This document shows, piece after piece, positions 1 to 20,926 of a stretch of 64,000 bases of DNA. The DNA comes from Cloeon dipterum (lineage: Eukaryota; Arthropoda; Insecta; Ephemeroptera; Baetidae): contig NC_088787.1 in NCBI RefSeq assembly GCF_949628265.1, forward strand, positions 29,440,501 to 29,504,500, written 5' to 3'. The stretch's first letter is position 1. Every line of letters starts with the position of its first letter. The position numbers and the translations under genes are program-made. The notes under the pieces are model-generated. The model was not told where the DNA came from, ran no database searches, and worked only from the letters and a program-made list of their open reading frames with translations.

Positions 1-9621
<9,621 letters not shown>

Positions 9622-10310
9622 GGTCGATCGCTGTCAAACTAACAGGGAGTATTGTAGTCTTGTGCTTCAGTCGGCTCGTATTCGCTCCGTTTTTCCTGAA
9701 AAACGACATCCACACAAACACACGATAAGCCCAGCAACCACTAGATGCACACAATTAATACAGAATACGGGGGTAGAACAACCGGGTGTATGGGTGCGTG
9801 CACCCACTTAAGTATGCACATGTATGTATATGTAACTAGCCGGGGGTTGCAAATTAATCGGCGGCTGACAGAAACGACGGACGGAGCCGCCTCTGTCCAG
9901 CTCGTCCGTCAGCTGGGGCTGACGCCGCGTCGAGATTCCACGAGCACGCACCTACCTTTCCAGGCGCACTACTGTCTCTAATGTTGATGAAGTAACGAGC
10001 CTCGCAGCTATAAAGCCATCACTATAGAACTAGGGCACCAACTGGTTCGCCAACAGGCGCCGCTTGCAGCTCCCGACCGCAGCAACAGCCGAAATGCTGA
10101 GATCAGTGCACGCACAATGCCCCACAGGCCGATATGTCGCGCCCTCGCCGACTCAGCACGCGGCACAATTATATCGAATTTACGGTCACAATCTGCCTCG
10201 CCGCGATTGCACTCCGACTCTGATTGAGGGTGAGGTACTCCGACACCGAGCCCGTCGAGGTGCTCAGGCGACTATCACTATGTAGTGTGCGGTGCCTCTG
10301 TTGTTAACGC
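9622..10310 (-). promoter_or_regulatory. PMCA 5'UTR and probable promoter island
   Basis: The start codon at 9621-9619 lies in an exon whose upstream end is probably a splice acceptor at 9696-9697 (TTTTTCAG on the minus strand), so at least one untranslated leader exon should lie further right. Bases 9700-10290 are clearly more GC- and CpG-rich than the AT-rich DNA on either side, and short spurious reading frames appear there on both strands. This fits a CpG-rich promoter for PMCA, possibly shared with the divergent PDZD8 gene. The promoter role is inferred from composition and position only. Confidence 0.45.
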
Positions 10311-12176
10311 CCATTTGCAACGTTGCCAGCTGGTTTTTCGATGCGCTTCAATGAAACAGTATCAGAACCGGTACCGTCATTTTTGCTTTCAAAGGTAAAT
10401 ACGACATTGCCCGTTTTAAACGGATGAGCTTGTGGGCCAAATACATACAGGTCAATTTTGTTTCTTATTATATCGCTTGAGAAGATAGTTTCCAATGCTT
10501 TGACAAAATAATTTTCAAACTCAATTCATTTGTGAATCGGTTGCCGGTGGATTTTAATAATCATGCAACGTTGCGTTCAACCTATCCCTATCCCAATCCT
10601 TGTCTCCTGTAGACTGTTATCACTTTTAACAGGACTGGTACAAACGACATTTTAAAATTTGCTTAACTATGGTTTAGATTCTTGACTCAATGGTTGTGTA
10701 ATGAATAGTGGGGATTGAACGTGGCGTCTTATCGATCCTTGTTCGTTCTTGTTAACAGCTTAACAGCCGAACCAGAGCCAAACTCGCACTTCCAGATGAT
10801 AGCAGTAAATAAAGGGATCGACGAGGAATGTCACTGACCTTGTGAGGTATATTATAAAAATTGTTCATTGTGGATTTTGGCGTGTCTATTTTACAGTCAT
10901 TCCCTGGTATCATATCTATATATTTGAATTAGAGTCAAGTTTTCAAATTGGAGAGAATAACAAGAGCTTCCAGTTCAAGTGGAACGTGCAATAAATTTAC
11001 CAACAGCTTTTATGTATTGAGTAAAATAATTATATAATTTTGCTTCAGATCATGTGCGCCGTGAAATTTATTATTATCCAACACGTCACGATTGATTTAT
11101 AATTCTTACTTATCTGTGCACTTTAGAATCATGTTGCATACATACCATGGAATCGCGTTATCGATCATGCATGTTGAATAGCGATTATTTTCAAAGACCG
11201 AACTCTGCAGAATTTTGTTCAATTTTCGCTTTTCTTTATAACTTTAAGTACATCGTGTGCAGTGCACTGTATAAAAAATAAATGTTTGTATTGGTTTGAA
11301 AAAGGCCAATTTTTGCCACCAAACCCAAATTGTCAATCGTGTCAATCAAATCTTTTTTAAGTTCACAGAGATATATGGATATTAATCTTACTTGTAAAAG
11401 TCATAAAATCCCAAAGGAAACCTTTTTCTTCTTATAAAAATTATTCAAAAAATTTTGACCACTACTGGATGGAAAATGGATGCATTTTTGTTTAAATTTT
11501 ACTAAATTTTCGCAGAAAACACATTACCTTTCCCAGCATAAGAGCTCCCAATATATATATGTTCTTTTTCCAGCTATTTGTTCAACTAATTGTAAGATCA
11601 AGTAGTATGCTTGAATAAAACTGCTAAACATTCAGCATTTTAAAAAAATACAGGATATTATTCAATCAAATTGAAAAACCACATAAAGATTACCAATACC
11701 TCAGACAAACAACAAAAAGCGGTTCCATCAGGAAGTAGACCTGAATCAGTACTGAAAAATACGACAAAATAATTTTTATCTCTGGTCTGAAAATTGGGAA
11801 AATTTTCCCATGTTGCCGTGGAAATCCTTGAGAAGATGAAGCGGCAAGCACTATGTATCTCTTTAGTGGAGATTTATTTCGCCAGAAGTGAAATTAACCC
11901 CATAATCGCACACCATTGGATAGGTCGCGACGAGAGGAATCAAATTAATATATGGAAAATCACTGACAACCTGTTTAATTTGTCAATAGTTTTTTAAAAT
12001 TTGAAAGCTGTTTGATTTTTTCACGTTTTTTGAAACTGGCAATATTTAATAAATTGATAACTTTTATTGAGCAATTTAAATTAATTTGAATTATTCCACT
12101 TTGAACCAATATGACTCGACATGTATAATAAAACAATTTAGTTTGACACTTAACACAATGACTTCTTTGATTTCAG
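10311..12176. other. Divergent intergenic region between PMCA and PDZD8
   Basis: AT-rich sequence with no recognisable gene. The PDZD8 start-codon exon begins just after a TTTCAG acceptor at 12175-12176, so an untranslated leader exon of PDZD8 should lie in this interval, but I could not place it. The two genes point away from each other, so both 5' control regions are probably here. Confidence 0.5.
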
Positions 12177-12191
12177 GACTTATAACAACAC

Positions 12192-15100
12192 ATGATGAAC
12201 CTAGATTTAGTGTGGCTTATTGTGCTGTCCGTCTTTTTCGGAGCCTTCATCGCAGTTGCGGCTCTGCTGTTTGCGCTGCACTACTACTTAAAGCCAAAGT
12301 CAAACCAAACCTTATCTTCCGAGTATGCGCTAGAAACACCAAATTTTGAGCAGTTCCAACTGCCACAGGCAAGTTGCAATCCCAAAAGCTTGTGTAATAC
12401 ATAATACAAAAACTGCCCTGTACCTTATAGAGCCTGCTACAAATCATCAACACCACGGAATCGCCGAAAAAAGAGACTTGCGTTGCCCTGAACCTTCTCT
12501 TCCACTTTTTGTACTACGAACTGAGAAATTCCGAGGAGGTCCGTCTCTGGTTTCTCAAGAAACTCACTCTAGAATTTGATGAGTTGCTGACAAGAACCAC
12601 AACTGGGAAATTTATCGATAAAATTTCTGTCAGATAATCAAGAAGTTACATTTGTTTCGGTTTGTGAACATATTTTTAATTTTTAGATAAAGGAAATTGA
12701 CTTGGGTTCCAAGTTTCCCATTTTCAACGGGATCAGCATTCAAGATGTCGTTCTGCATCCTACGAAGAAGTACATTGAAACGCTAGACCTTAGTGTGGAC
12801 CTGCACTACGAGGGAGGTTTTCAGCTTGTAACCAGCGTCCGCCTAATCCTTGGTGCTCCAGCAAAGATCACCGTTAAAGGTTTCCACGAGCATTCAATTT
12901 GTGTATGGAAAGTTATTAACTTTGGATATAGTTTGCCATCTTTCCGGCCGTGCTCGACTTAGGTTCACTCGACAGCCATTCTCCCATTGGTCTTTCACTT
13001 TCTATAATGAGCCTAGTTTGGAGCTCCAGGTCGATTCGCACTTCCAGGGAAGACCTGTTCCTCAAGTTACCTCATTGATAGTTAGCCAGGTAAGTAATTA
13101 TTTTGTCTCAAAATCAAGCAGGTAAACATTTTCAATGCAGATACGCAAAGCGGTGAAAAAGAAGCACACGGTACCGCAGTTCAAAATGCGCTACAAGCCG
13201 TTTTTCCAAGCTCCGCTGCAGACTTCTCCGTCATTCTACGATCAATTTGACCAGTCTGACGTTGCGAAAATTCCACCTGGAGTGCTGAAAGTTTCTTTGA
13301 TCGAGTGTACAAGACTGAATTCGGAACTAGTTGCTGGAGATGTGTATTGCACATTGGCTGTGGGTAAGTTGCATAGTTAATTTGTTATTTTCCATTGGTT
13401 GATAATCCAAAACTATAGATGAGGCTCCGTGGACTGAACTCGTTCTCTCAGATTCGTCTGCCGTCATGACTCTTGATTTAATAGTGTTCAGGAAGCCTTC
13501 TCAGAATCTAGGAGTCACTTTCAAAACTGAGCAACAAGGTATTGAATCTCATTCACGACATGTTTTCGGGAAAAAAATTCGAATGGTTTTGAATCTTAAA
13601 AGTTTTATATAAAATTAAATTAAAAACAGAGTTTTTTAATACTTTGGCTATTGAAATTACTATTTCAAGTGGTATTATTTTCAGTTTTGGTTGCTGTCGA
13701 TACTGTGGAACGAAATTCGCCAGGATACTTTTCCAAACTGAAGAAAGGTGATATTTTACTATCGGTTCAAGGAACAAAGGTTGTTTCACTAAGCCAGGCG
13801 AGCAAATTGCTGAGAGCTGCTCCTCGCAGGTTCCCTATCAGAATTGAGAGAAGACGGTCACGTAAGCTAGACATAGTAGGTATCTCAGAAATTCATAAAG
13901 ACCTCAATTATGTTGTTGATTTAAACATAGGAAACTGCTAAGGAGGTGGATGAAAATGGGGAGAAAAGTGTCAAATTGAGCCCACACAGCAGTCCTATTG
14001 GCGTGCGACGTCGCCTCACCTTGACTGAGCCTGACCCAGTTGGTTCAGTTGAAACTGAAAGTAGTGGTTCCAGCACAGCATCACCGTCAAGTAAGCAATC
14101 CTTTCCTAAACATGAAAAGTTTTAATTTAATAAAAAAACTAGGCTCTCCTATCAAGAAGCCGGCTGCAGCAATGAAAAATTTGCAATTGCCTGAAGAGGT
14201 GCCAGTGGTAGAGGGTCGACGGTTGAGCTCACAATCAGCACCTGCAATCCAGATTTATCGGACAAAGGAACTTACTTTTTCTTCTGTAGTATATCACATT
14301 CTGTATAATTCCCATTTTCATTTCACTTTTCTCCTCAGGATCTCAATTTCAATGAATCTGTCACATTCCAAATTGGTGATAATGTCAAGTACTTTAACTT
14401 TGGAGTGTGGTCAGCTCACAGCGGGTCCAGTGACGGGAAAGACGTTCTCATGGGCCACTTGAGCATTCCTTTACACAAAATAATTGACAAGTGCACCATC
14501 ACTGGACTGGGTCATTTGATCAAGAAGTGGCAGCTCTTGGAGCCTTGCGTCTCACAGTAAGACCATCTGTTTTTGACCCTATTTTAAGATTTAAACTGGG
14601 CTTTTGATAGATCCCCACATACCCTGACGGATCACTCCGGGTTTGATCCTTCCTTTTGCTTTGGAGATGCTCTGTTCTGCTTCATCCTTCTGCAAGACGC
14701 GCAGTCTGAAAAGTACAAACCCAGTTCTGCAAGAACCTCGTTTTCTGGTAGGGGCGACGCTGATAGTGGTCTTAATGAAACACCAACAAGCACACCAGCT
14801 GGAAAAGAGTCTCCAGCGCATGAAACTTCAACACCAAATATTTCCCTTCTAGGGGGCTCTGATGAGTCAACTTCACATGACTTTGTCAGGACTCATTTCT
14901 CGCGAACCACCCTTTGCGACTTCTGCTGCAAAAAGGTAAATAGGCTCCAACCCCCCTGAACGTTTTATGGAATCAAAGGTACTAAATTTCTATGAAACGA
15001 TTTTCAAATCAAAATAAACGCGCAAAGCTTGCTTTATTCAACAGGCACCAATCAAAAAATAAATTTAAAAACAGTGCCAAGAAAAATATTAAATTTATTG

Positions 15101-18100
15101 TGGCATGCAAAGTTTGACCATTGGTCAAAATTTTAATTTTTAGTGTAAAATAACATATGTTTCCAGATTTGGCTGAAAGATGCTGTCCAGTGTCGGTCTT
15201 GCAAAATGACGTGTCACAAAAAATGTGTCGTGAAATGTCAAGCGACTGCCGTGTGTGTTCCTATTGAAGAGGACCAGTGCTTGCTCCAAGGAATGTCTCC
15301 CACCAAAACTCCTGAAATTGTAACAACTGAAGTCGAAGGTGGCGAAGGGGTTACTATAGAAGCACCGACGACACCTCAAGTAAAAATTGATTGTTTTAAA
15401 AGGTGGGAAATCCTTATTGACGGTTTTAGAGTTCCAAGCGTGGACTGGGCGGTCTACTCGCATCTGTTGCTAACGCTGCTCAGAGTAGAAGCATCAAAAG
15501 GGCCGGCTCGGCAAGCAGCCTCGCTCCCCCAAATGGCGCAAATTCGACGCCAACTGCGCAGAGCGGGAATACAACACCCTCGCTCTCGCTCAGCTTCTCA
15601 CGCAGTCTGCCACATTCGCCACAGGTCTCGCCCTCCTCAAGCAGAAAGGTGGTTTACTTGCCTATCAATTGTAGTTATTCTGGAACCACTTTGTATTAGG
15701 CGTCAATTGCCGACCCGGCCTTATTATTTGAACTCCCAACCGGTCTCGCTGCTCTGGATGACTCTGTTGACGAGATTCTGATTGAAGAGGCTATGGAGCA
15801 ACTTCTGCAAAGGTCATTCGACAATGAAGAGGCCATGTCGTTGGCCAAAGACACGGGCAAACAGCTTTACAGCGGACAGTCAGGCCGCAAGGAAAAAATC
15901 AACAAGCTGGTAAGTGACGCATAGTTTTATTCTTCCCATATTTATACGAGTGGATAAATTTTTCAAACGACTGTATCCTCTACGGCATGCTATAAATTTT
16001 TAATATGCATTGCCAGTTTAAATAATTAAAACTTAGAGGTCTCAGCCTGCCGCACTGCGCTGCGTCATCCACCGTGACTTTGGCCACGCTAGCCGCAGGT
16101 AAAAAATGCCAGAGAAAAAATTAGCACATGTTAAGCACTACTGAGACCTATTTTTTAAAGAAATTGTTTGATTATGTTTGAAACAATTTGGATAAATCAG
16201 GAAGTTTTACGGTAATTGATAGCCCAGTTGTTTGCAAATTGTTGTTCGCAGTAGGCGAGAAACTGACCGTTCTGAACCGCACCAAGAGCGCCGATCCGCT
16301 TGATCAGAAGCTCCACTGTCTGGGGTTCGGTCTTTTCTCTGGCACAGGGTATAGTATGAGGATAGTGACACCCATGTTATTGCGTTTAGTTTCAAATCAA
16401 TGATGGTCATTGAAAAATACCCCCTGAAATTTATCGAGTCTGCTAAGGGCGCTAAACTGAATTCATCCAATTGATAATTTTGTAGGAGCATGAAAGGAAA
16501 GAAATCATTTGTTGAAAATTACATTTTATTTGCAATTAGTAATTAATGAGAGGAGCTAAGTCTGTTTCTTCTTAATATGTACACAATCTTCAACACTGGA
16601 GCAATTTATTAAAGATTAAAGTCCGGCCACTTTCCGATATGAGGCAAAGTGGTCAAGGTACTGCTGGATTGTGTCCAAAGGCTGATACACGTCGTTCAGC
16701 CTGTTGTGCACCTGGAAGTATGGTGGCGGCGTGTTTTGCACCACGCTACCAAGGAAGGACTGCATGAACTCGCGCATCAGTTCCCAACAGTTGCCCGCAA
16801 TAAAGCATGGCCGGTACTCCACCTCGACCAGCACTCCCTTAAAATTGGAGCTCATGGTGACTGTTCCGATTTTAACGAGAAAGTCTGCGATCTCGAAGCG
16901 GGTGCCCCTGGCCTCCATGCGAGTTTGCTTCTTGCTGGCGTAGATGCTGCTCATTTTGAGCATCAGCAGGTCGAAGAGGCCGTCGGCCACCAGCGGCACT
17001 GTCTTCGGCGGCGGTCCAGGACTCTCGAGCAGCGCGAACACAGCGGCTGGCTGCTCAGAGTTGTGCAACACGTGCACTGTGCGCGGCGGGCCGCCCATCG
17101 TCGGTCCCGAGCTGAACGTCTCGCAGTCGACGAGAAACTGGCCGCTCTGAACCGCACCAAGAGCGCCGATCCGCTTGATCAGAAGCTCCGCGGTCTGCGG
17201 GCCGGTCTTGTTCTCTGGCACAGGGTACGATAGCAGGATAGTGACGCCCATGTTATTGCGGCTAACAAGGCCTTTCACGTGGAATGGGATGGCCGAGTCC
17301 ACTGACCTGTGTAGATTTGATGGCCTTTAAACCTAAACAGCTTTAGTTTTGCAAGTGGAATGATTGAACATCAAATTTACCAGCTGCTAGTTCAATGTCT
17401 GTCACTGCTGATGCTGATGTTTACAATTTGGAGATTTTCAGAAAGCTAGAGAAGGGGAGGGGATGTTAGAACACCGGTTATTTTCGTTTGTGTAACCGAT
17501 TGTAGTGGCGCGAAGCAGCAAAGGGACTGATTTCTTTCACAAGTTTTCCAGAATTTCAATACGCGAAAGCGACTGGGAAAACGAGGGGGGACTCATGAAA
17601 TTTACCTTTGCTTCAAAATCAGGGTTTTACTGTAAAAAATGTTCAAAAAGCGAAGAAAAATATAATTTGCAAGGTAGGGCTTACATTTTCCATTCTAGAA
17701 GTCATTATGCTCGATTTTGTGTCAACTAATGTATCGACTCATATTTAAATTCACGCATTTTTGGGTTACAGGCTACAAGCTGGTTTTAACTATAATAATT
17801 TATTTATAAGTATGTATTTTAAGTATGTACAACTTTAAATTTTAATATTCCTGTTTTGCATAACAAAATTTTGTGTCCGCACTTGTTCCAGATCTCAAAG
17901 CTAAAGATCTCGATGGATAGAGAAATGCAGATTCAAGAGGCAGTGCAGGCTGAGCCTGAAGACGAGAGTGAGAAAATATCGCGAGAGATTTTACTCAACA
18001 GATCCGAGAAACGGGTTCAAGCGATCACGGTTTTGATGCTGCACTGCTGTTCTGGACTGCAGCACGTTCAAGACACTGAGGTGAGCACGTATTTAAGTAA

Positions 18101-18412
18101 GCGTAACATACTTCACAACACGCGATGCGCTAAAAAAGTATTTTACTGTCTGAAAACTATTTTCGGCACTAAGAATTTTGAATCGTTAACCTTACGGCAT
18201 CTTCTGGCCTCTAGAAACAACTATAAAGGAATAGATATGAAAATTTTGAGCCGTGGGACATTTTGCTGTCCACTGTTCAGGTTTTATTCAATATCGGCAT
18301 TCTAAAAACTGTATTTTTACCACATTATTTGGTCATGCAGGACGATGAGCTTGGAACCCAAAGAGTTGCGACTGATGAAACAAACGCTGCGACTAACAAC
18401 ACTGCAGGATAA
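12192..18412 (+). CDS. PDZD8: PDZ domain-containing protein 8, ER membrane-contact lipid-transfer tether
   Basis: Sixteen exons: 12192-12368, 12431-12628, 12687-12879, 12932-13089, 13141-13363, 13419-13538, 13685-13875, 13931-14090, 14143-14285, 14339-14556, 14611-14935, 15167-15379, 15430-15648, 15700-15909, 17892-18080, 18341-18412. They give 1002 residues. Order of parts: an N-terminal transmembrane anchor (LVWLIVLSVFFGAFIAVAAL); an SMP lipid-binding domain (LLFHFLYYELRNSEEVRLWF through SHWSFTFYNEPSLELQV and GRPVPQVTSLIV); a PDZ domain (VERNSPGYFSKLKKGDILLS); a C2-like segment; a C1 zinc finger (HFSRTTLCDFCCKKIWLKDA, then CRSCKMTCHKKCVVKC); and a helical C-terminus. This is the PDZD8 domain order. 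The family bridges ER to other organelles and moves lipids. The first intron uses a GC donor. The 2-kb intron 15910-17891 contains MED20 on the opposite strand. Exon ends at 12628, 13875 and 14285 were set by phase and are less certain. Confidence 0.93.
16034..16151. mobile_element. Short MITE-like inverted-repeat element
   Basis: It begins AGAGGTCTCAGCC and ends CTGAGACCTA, so the ends are inverted copies (GGTCTCAG / CTGAGACC). The interior is GC-rich in an AT-rich intron. A related element with the same end sequence sits at 61095-61422, and both contain a GCTGCGTCA-N-CCAC core. There is no coding capacity. The class (non-autonomous DNA element) is inferred from structure only. Confidence 0.45.
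16246..16386 (-). pseudogene. Truncated, frameshifted copy of the MED20 5' end
   Basis: About 141 bases align almost end to end with 17121-17260, the first codons of the intact MED20 gene 0.7 kb away, in the same orientation. The copy keeps the start codon and then MGVTILILYPVPEK. One base is missing relative to the parent (GGTCTT-TTCTCTGG against GGTCTTGTTCTCTGG on the plus strand), which shifts the frame and soon gives a stop. Homology ends sharply on both sides. It is read here as a dead tandem fragment, not an alternative exon, because MED20 is otherwise a single exon. Confidence 0.8.
16616..17251 (-). CDS. MED20: Mediator complex subunit 20 (TRF-proximal protein homologue)
   Basis: A head-module subunit of Mediator that links transcription factors to RNA polymerase II in the nucleus. 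It is an intronless frame of 211 residues, the usual length for the family. It starts MGVTILLSYPVPENKTG and carries the family segments LVDCETF, VHVLHNSEQPAAVFALL, RGTRFEIADFLVKIGTVTM, VEVEYRPCF and LMREFMQSFLGS. An in-frame Met 17 codons upstream (17302) exists, but family members start at MGVT, so that start was chosen. A poly(A) signal (AATAAA on the minus strand, 16605-16610) lies just past the stop at 16618-16616. The gene is nested in a PDZD8 intron on the opposite strand, so the two transcripts are antisense there. Confidence 0.95.
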   Translation of the reverse strand: MGVTILLSYPVPENKTGPQTAELLIKRIGALGAVQSGQFLVDCETFSSGPTMGGPPRTVHVLHNSEQPAAVFALLESPGPPPKTVPLVADGLFDLLMLKMSSIYASKKQTRMEARGTRFEIADFLVKIGTVTMSSNFKGVLVEVEYRPCFIAGNCWELMREFMQSFLGSVVQNTPPPYFQVHNRLNDVYQPLDTIQQYLDHFASYRKVAGL

Positions 18413-20926
18413 CTATAGTAAAGAACACCAAAACAATTAAATGTGGAAAACATAAAAAAATTTGCCTAAAGGAAATAATTACATTATTCAAGCGATGCAT
18501 CGCATTTTGTTACTAGTCTCTTTGTTGCGTGATAATACAAACAAGTATGCCGCACCTTTTAAAGATTTGAAGCGGGCGTAATCGGATAAACTTACAGTTA
18601 TCAGTGGCATTTATTGATTATATTCTTGTATTCCTTTGGTTGAAATGAACCAAAGTGGTCATGTCTCATATATCTGTATCATTTTTTTTAGAAACGTCAG
18701 CTTTTGGCCTTATTTGGCCTCAATTGAACGATTGTTACAAAGCGTATGGTAGTATAGTTATATTAAATTTAAAACTTGTATATTTTTTCCTAATATTGAG
18801 CGACATCCTTTTATCAGAAGCGTTTTCAAAGAAAAATTGAGGAGCACATACATGTTAAAGATACGAGTTCTTCGTCTCTTAATGTTTCTTTTATAATAAT
18901 TATTAAGCTTCGGTTTTATACTTAAACTATATTGAAGTACAGCACTTCTTACTTAAATTAGCTATGCTCTGTATGAAAATCTTTTTGACAGCAGCAGCTG
19001 AATATGAGAAACTTTTTATTTCAGTGTCTGTGGTTTGCAAATATCTCAAATCACACTTAATTATTTTTGATAGATTTTTTAGATGTATCTCCATTGAAAA
19101 ACGTGAAAAAATTGCCGTGCAATCAGAGATTTGAAAGTTTGAGATGGCAAAATTCCCCCTTGTGCAGCATATATTCGAGCAAGGGACATAGGACGTCTTT
19201 AGGAAGTTTTCTTTCCTAAATAAATTTTTCATAATTTTTCCTTGTTTTAATTTTTTTCTTGGCAATTCTTTTATCAGCAGATTACTATTTCTCAGGTGTT
19301 AACATATAGCGTTATTATTATATGCAACACAAAATACTTGCAAGTAGTGTTTTGGGTGATTTCTTTATAAGTTAGTGATGATCACTTGTAAAAATCTCAT
19401 CAAAATAACTATTTTTATTTTTTTACATTATACTTTTTCATCAAGTACGGACTTTAAAAGTTGGATGACAAAACCATATTTATTTGTATTGAAAAATGAC
19501 ACTCCTTGATCTGCTAGAGAGATATGGAATGATGCTTTGGAATATATATTTTTTCAAGCGAGGCCCATTTGATCTAAATATTTATTTGTTACAATTTTAG
19601 CGAGTTAGCTTATAATGTTCAATGAAATTACCGTTTGTATTGTATGACTATTTCGTCACATTCAATTAATTAGATGACTTATGTGCTGTAATGAGCCTGT
19701 GATTATATTAACTATTAATATATCGGAATGTACCCCTAAATCACAAAAAATATCGTTTTCACGGACTTGGTTTGTGTGCTTGAGAATGGTAGAGTTTACC
19801 TGGAATAATATTGATTTAGTATACTTTTCGTGTGCGCGAGGATTATATTATAATTTGTAAGAAATTTCTGGTAAAACTGAAATTATCAAATTTGCCATCA
19901 GTTTTTGACATAAAAAACCAGCTGTATATGTATATAATAATCATCGTTCCAACACTACACTTCCATTCCATTTCCATTTCAGTCGTTGATAATAGGTAAA
20001 TAATGTAGTTTGATCTTAATTGTCAGGTGAAATTTCTGATATCATATATACTGTCATTAAAAATACGATAAAAACTATGTCACATATCATTGCGTAATAA
20101 ACATTTTTGACATCGTATATCACTTCAAGGCATTTTATTTTTATTATAAAACACACACAATGTTTGTTAACCAAATTTACTGTTAACTTTAAAAACTAAT
20201 ATTATCAGACGACTATCGCATTTAAATTGAAATTGTTGTTCATCTCAATCTCGACTTCCCGTCCTACTTGTGACAAAAAGCTTAATTATTACGGCATTTA
20301 CGCAGCGTGGGATCCCGCTGGCCTGTATATTAAGTTTTTCGTTCTCGGCGTTCTCCCATCAAAGTGTGGGACAATTACAAATAAAAGAGCACTCGAGGAA
20401 AAAGGCGGCTAATTGAGGATTTTTGCGCGTACGCGAGCCAGCCATTAATTTTTGTCTAATTTAATCTGCATTTGCAACAATATATACCCTCTGTCTAGGC
20501 TTAGACTAGGTATAAGATTTATGATTTATTGAGTTATGCCTGTACGCACCCCCTGCATGTATGTGCTGTGCACCTTCACATCACACGACATAATTTTTTC
20601 GAAACATGCATCACGCATCACCATGCACAGCCATCCAATAAAAAGTTCGTAAGCCGATCTCCCATTGGACGTCGCAGAACAACATGCGCAATCGCTTAAC
20701 TTTGAAACTGCACGACGCACGTCTGCATAAAGTCCTCCCCTCTACCTATATTCGCCTGTACGCGCAGCTTTTTTAGACCTAATTACTGTACCACACCTGA
20801 CGTTACCTGTCAATGGATCAATTGGCTACTATGCAAGCATCGTAAACAAATTACATAGACGCCTAGAGTCGCCATGCAAGAGACTGCTGTCGTTACCTCG
20901 CGCAGGTAACAAACCACCAGTTAACC
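18413..20926. other. Intergenic, PDZD8 to ABHD8
   Basis: A strongly AT-rich spacer. An ATTAAA at 18436-18441, just after the PDZD8 stop, may be its poly(A) signal. No gene is recognised in 18.5-20.2 kb. From about 20.2 kb the base composition becomes more balanced toward the ABHD8 start, which probably marks its promoter and 5'UTR. Confidence 0.55.

Noticed and set aside
16188-16403. A plus-strand frame at the MED20 copy read as a new gene
   Set aside because: It is the antisense of the MED20-derived fragment; the same shadow frame occurs opposite the real MED20.
17252-17302. Upstream in-frame start adding 17 residues to MED20
   Set aside because: MED20 proteins begin at MGVT, and the dead copy at 16246-16386 is similar only from about that point, so the extension is probably 5'UTR.
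17505-17729. A 74-codon plus-strand frame in the PDZD8 intron
   Set aside because: No family resemblance. It is not needed to join PDZD8 exons in phase and its composition is ordinary for this AT-rich DNA.
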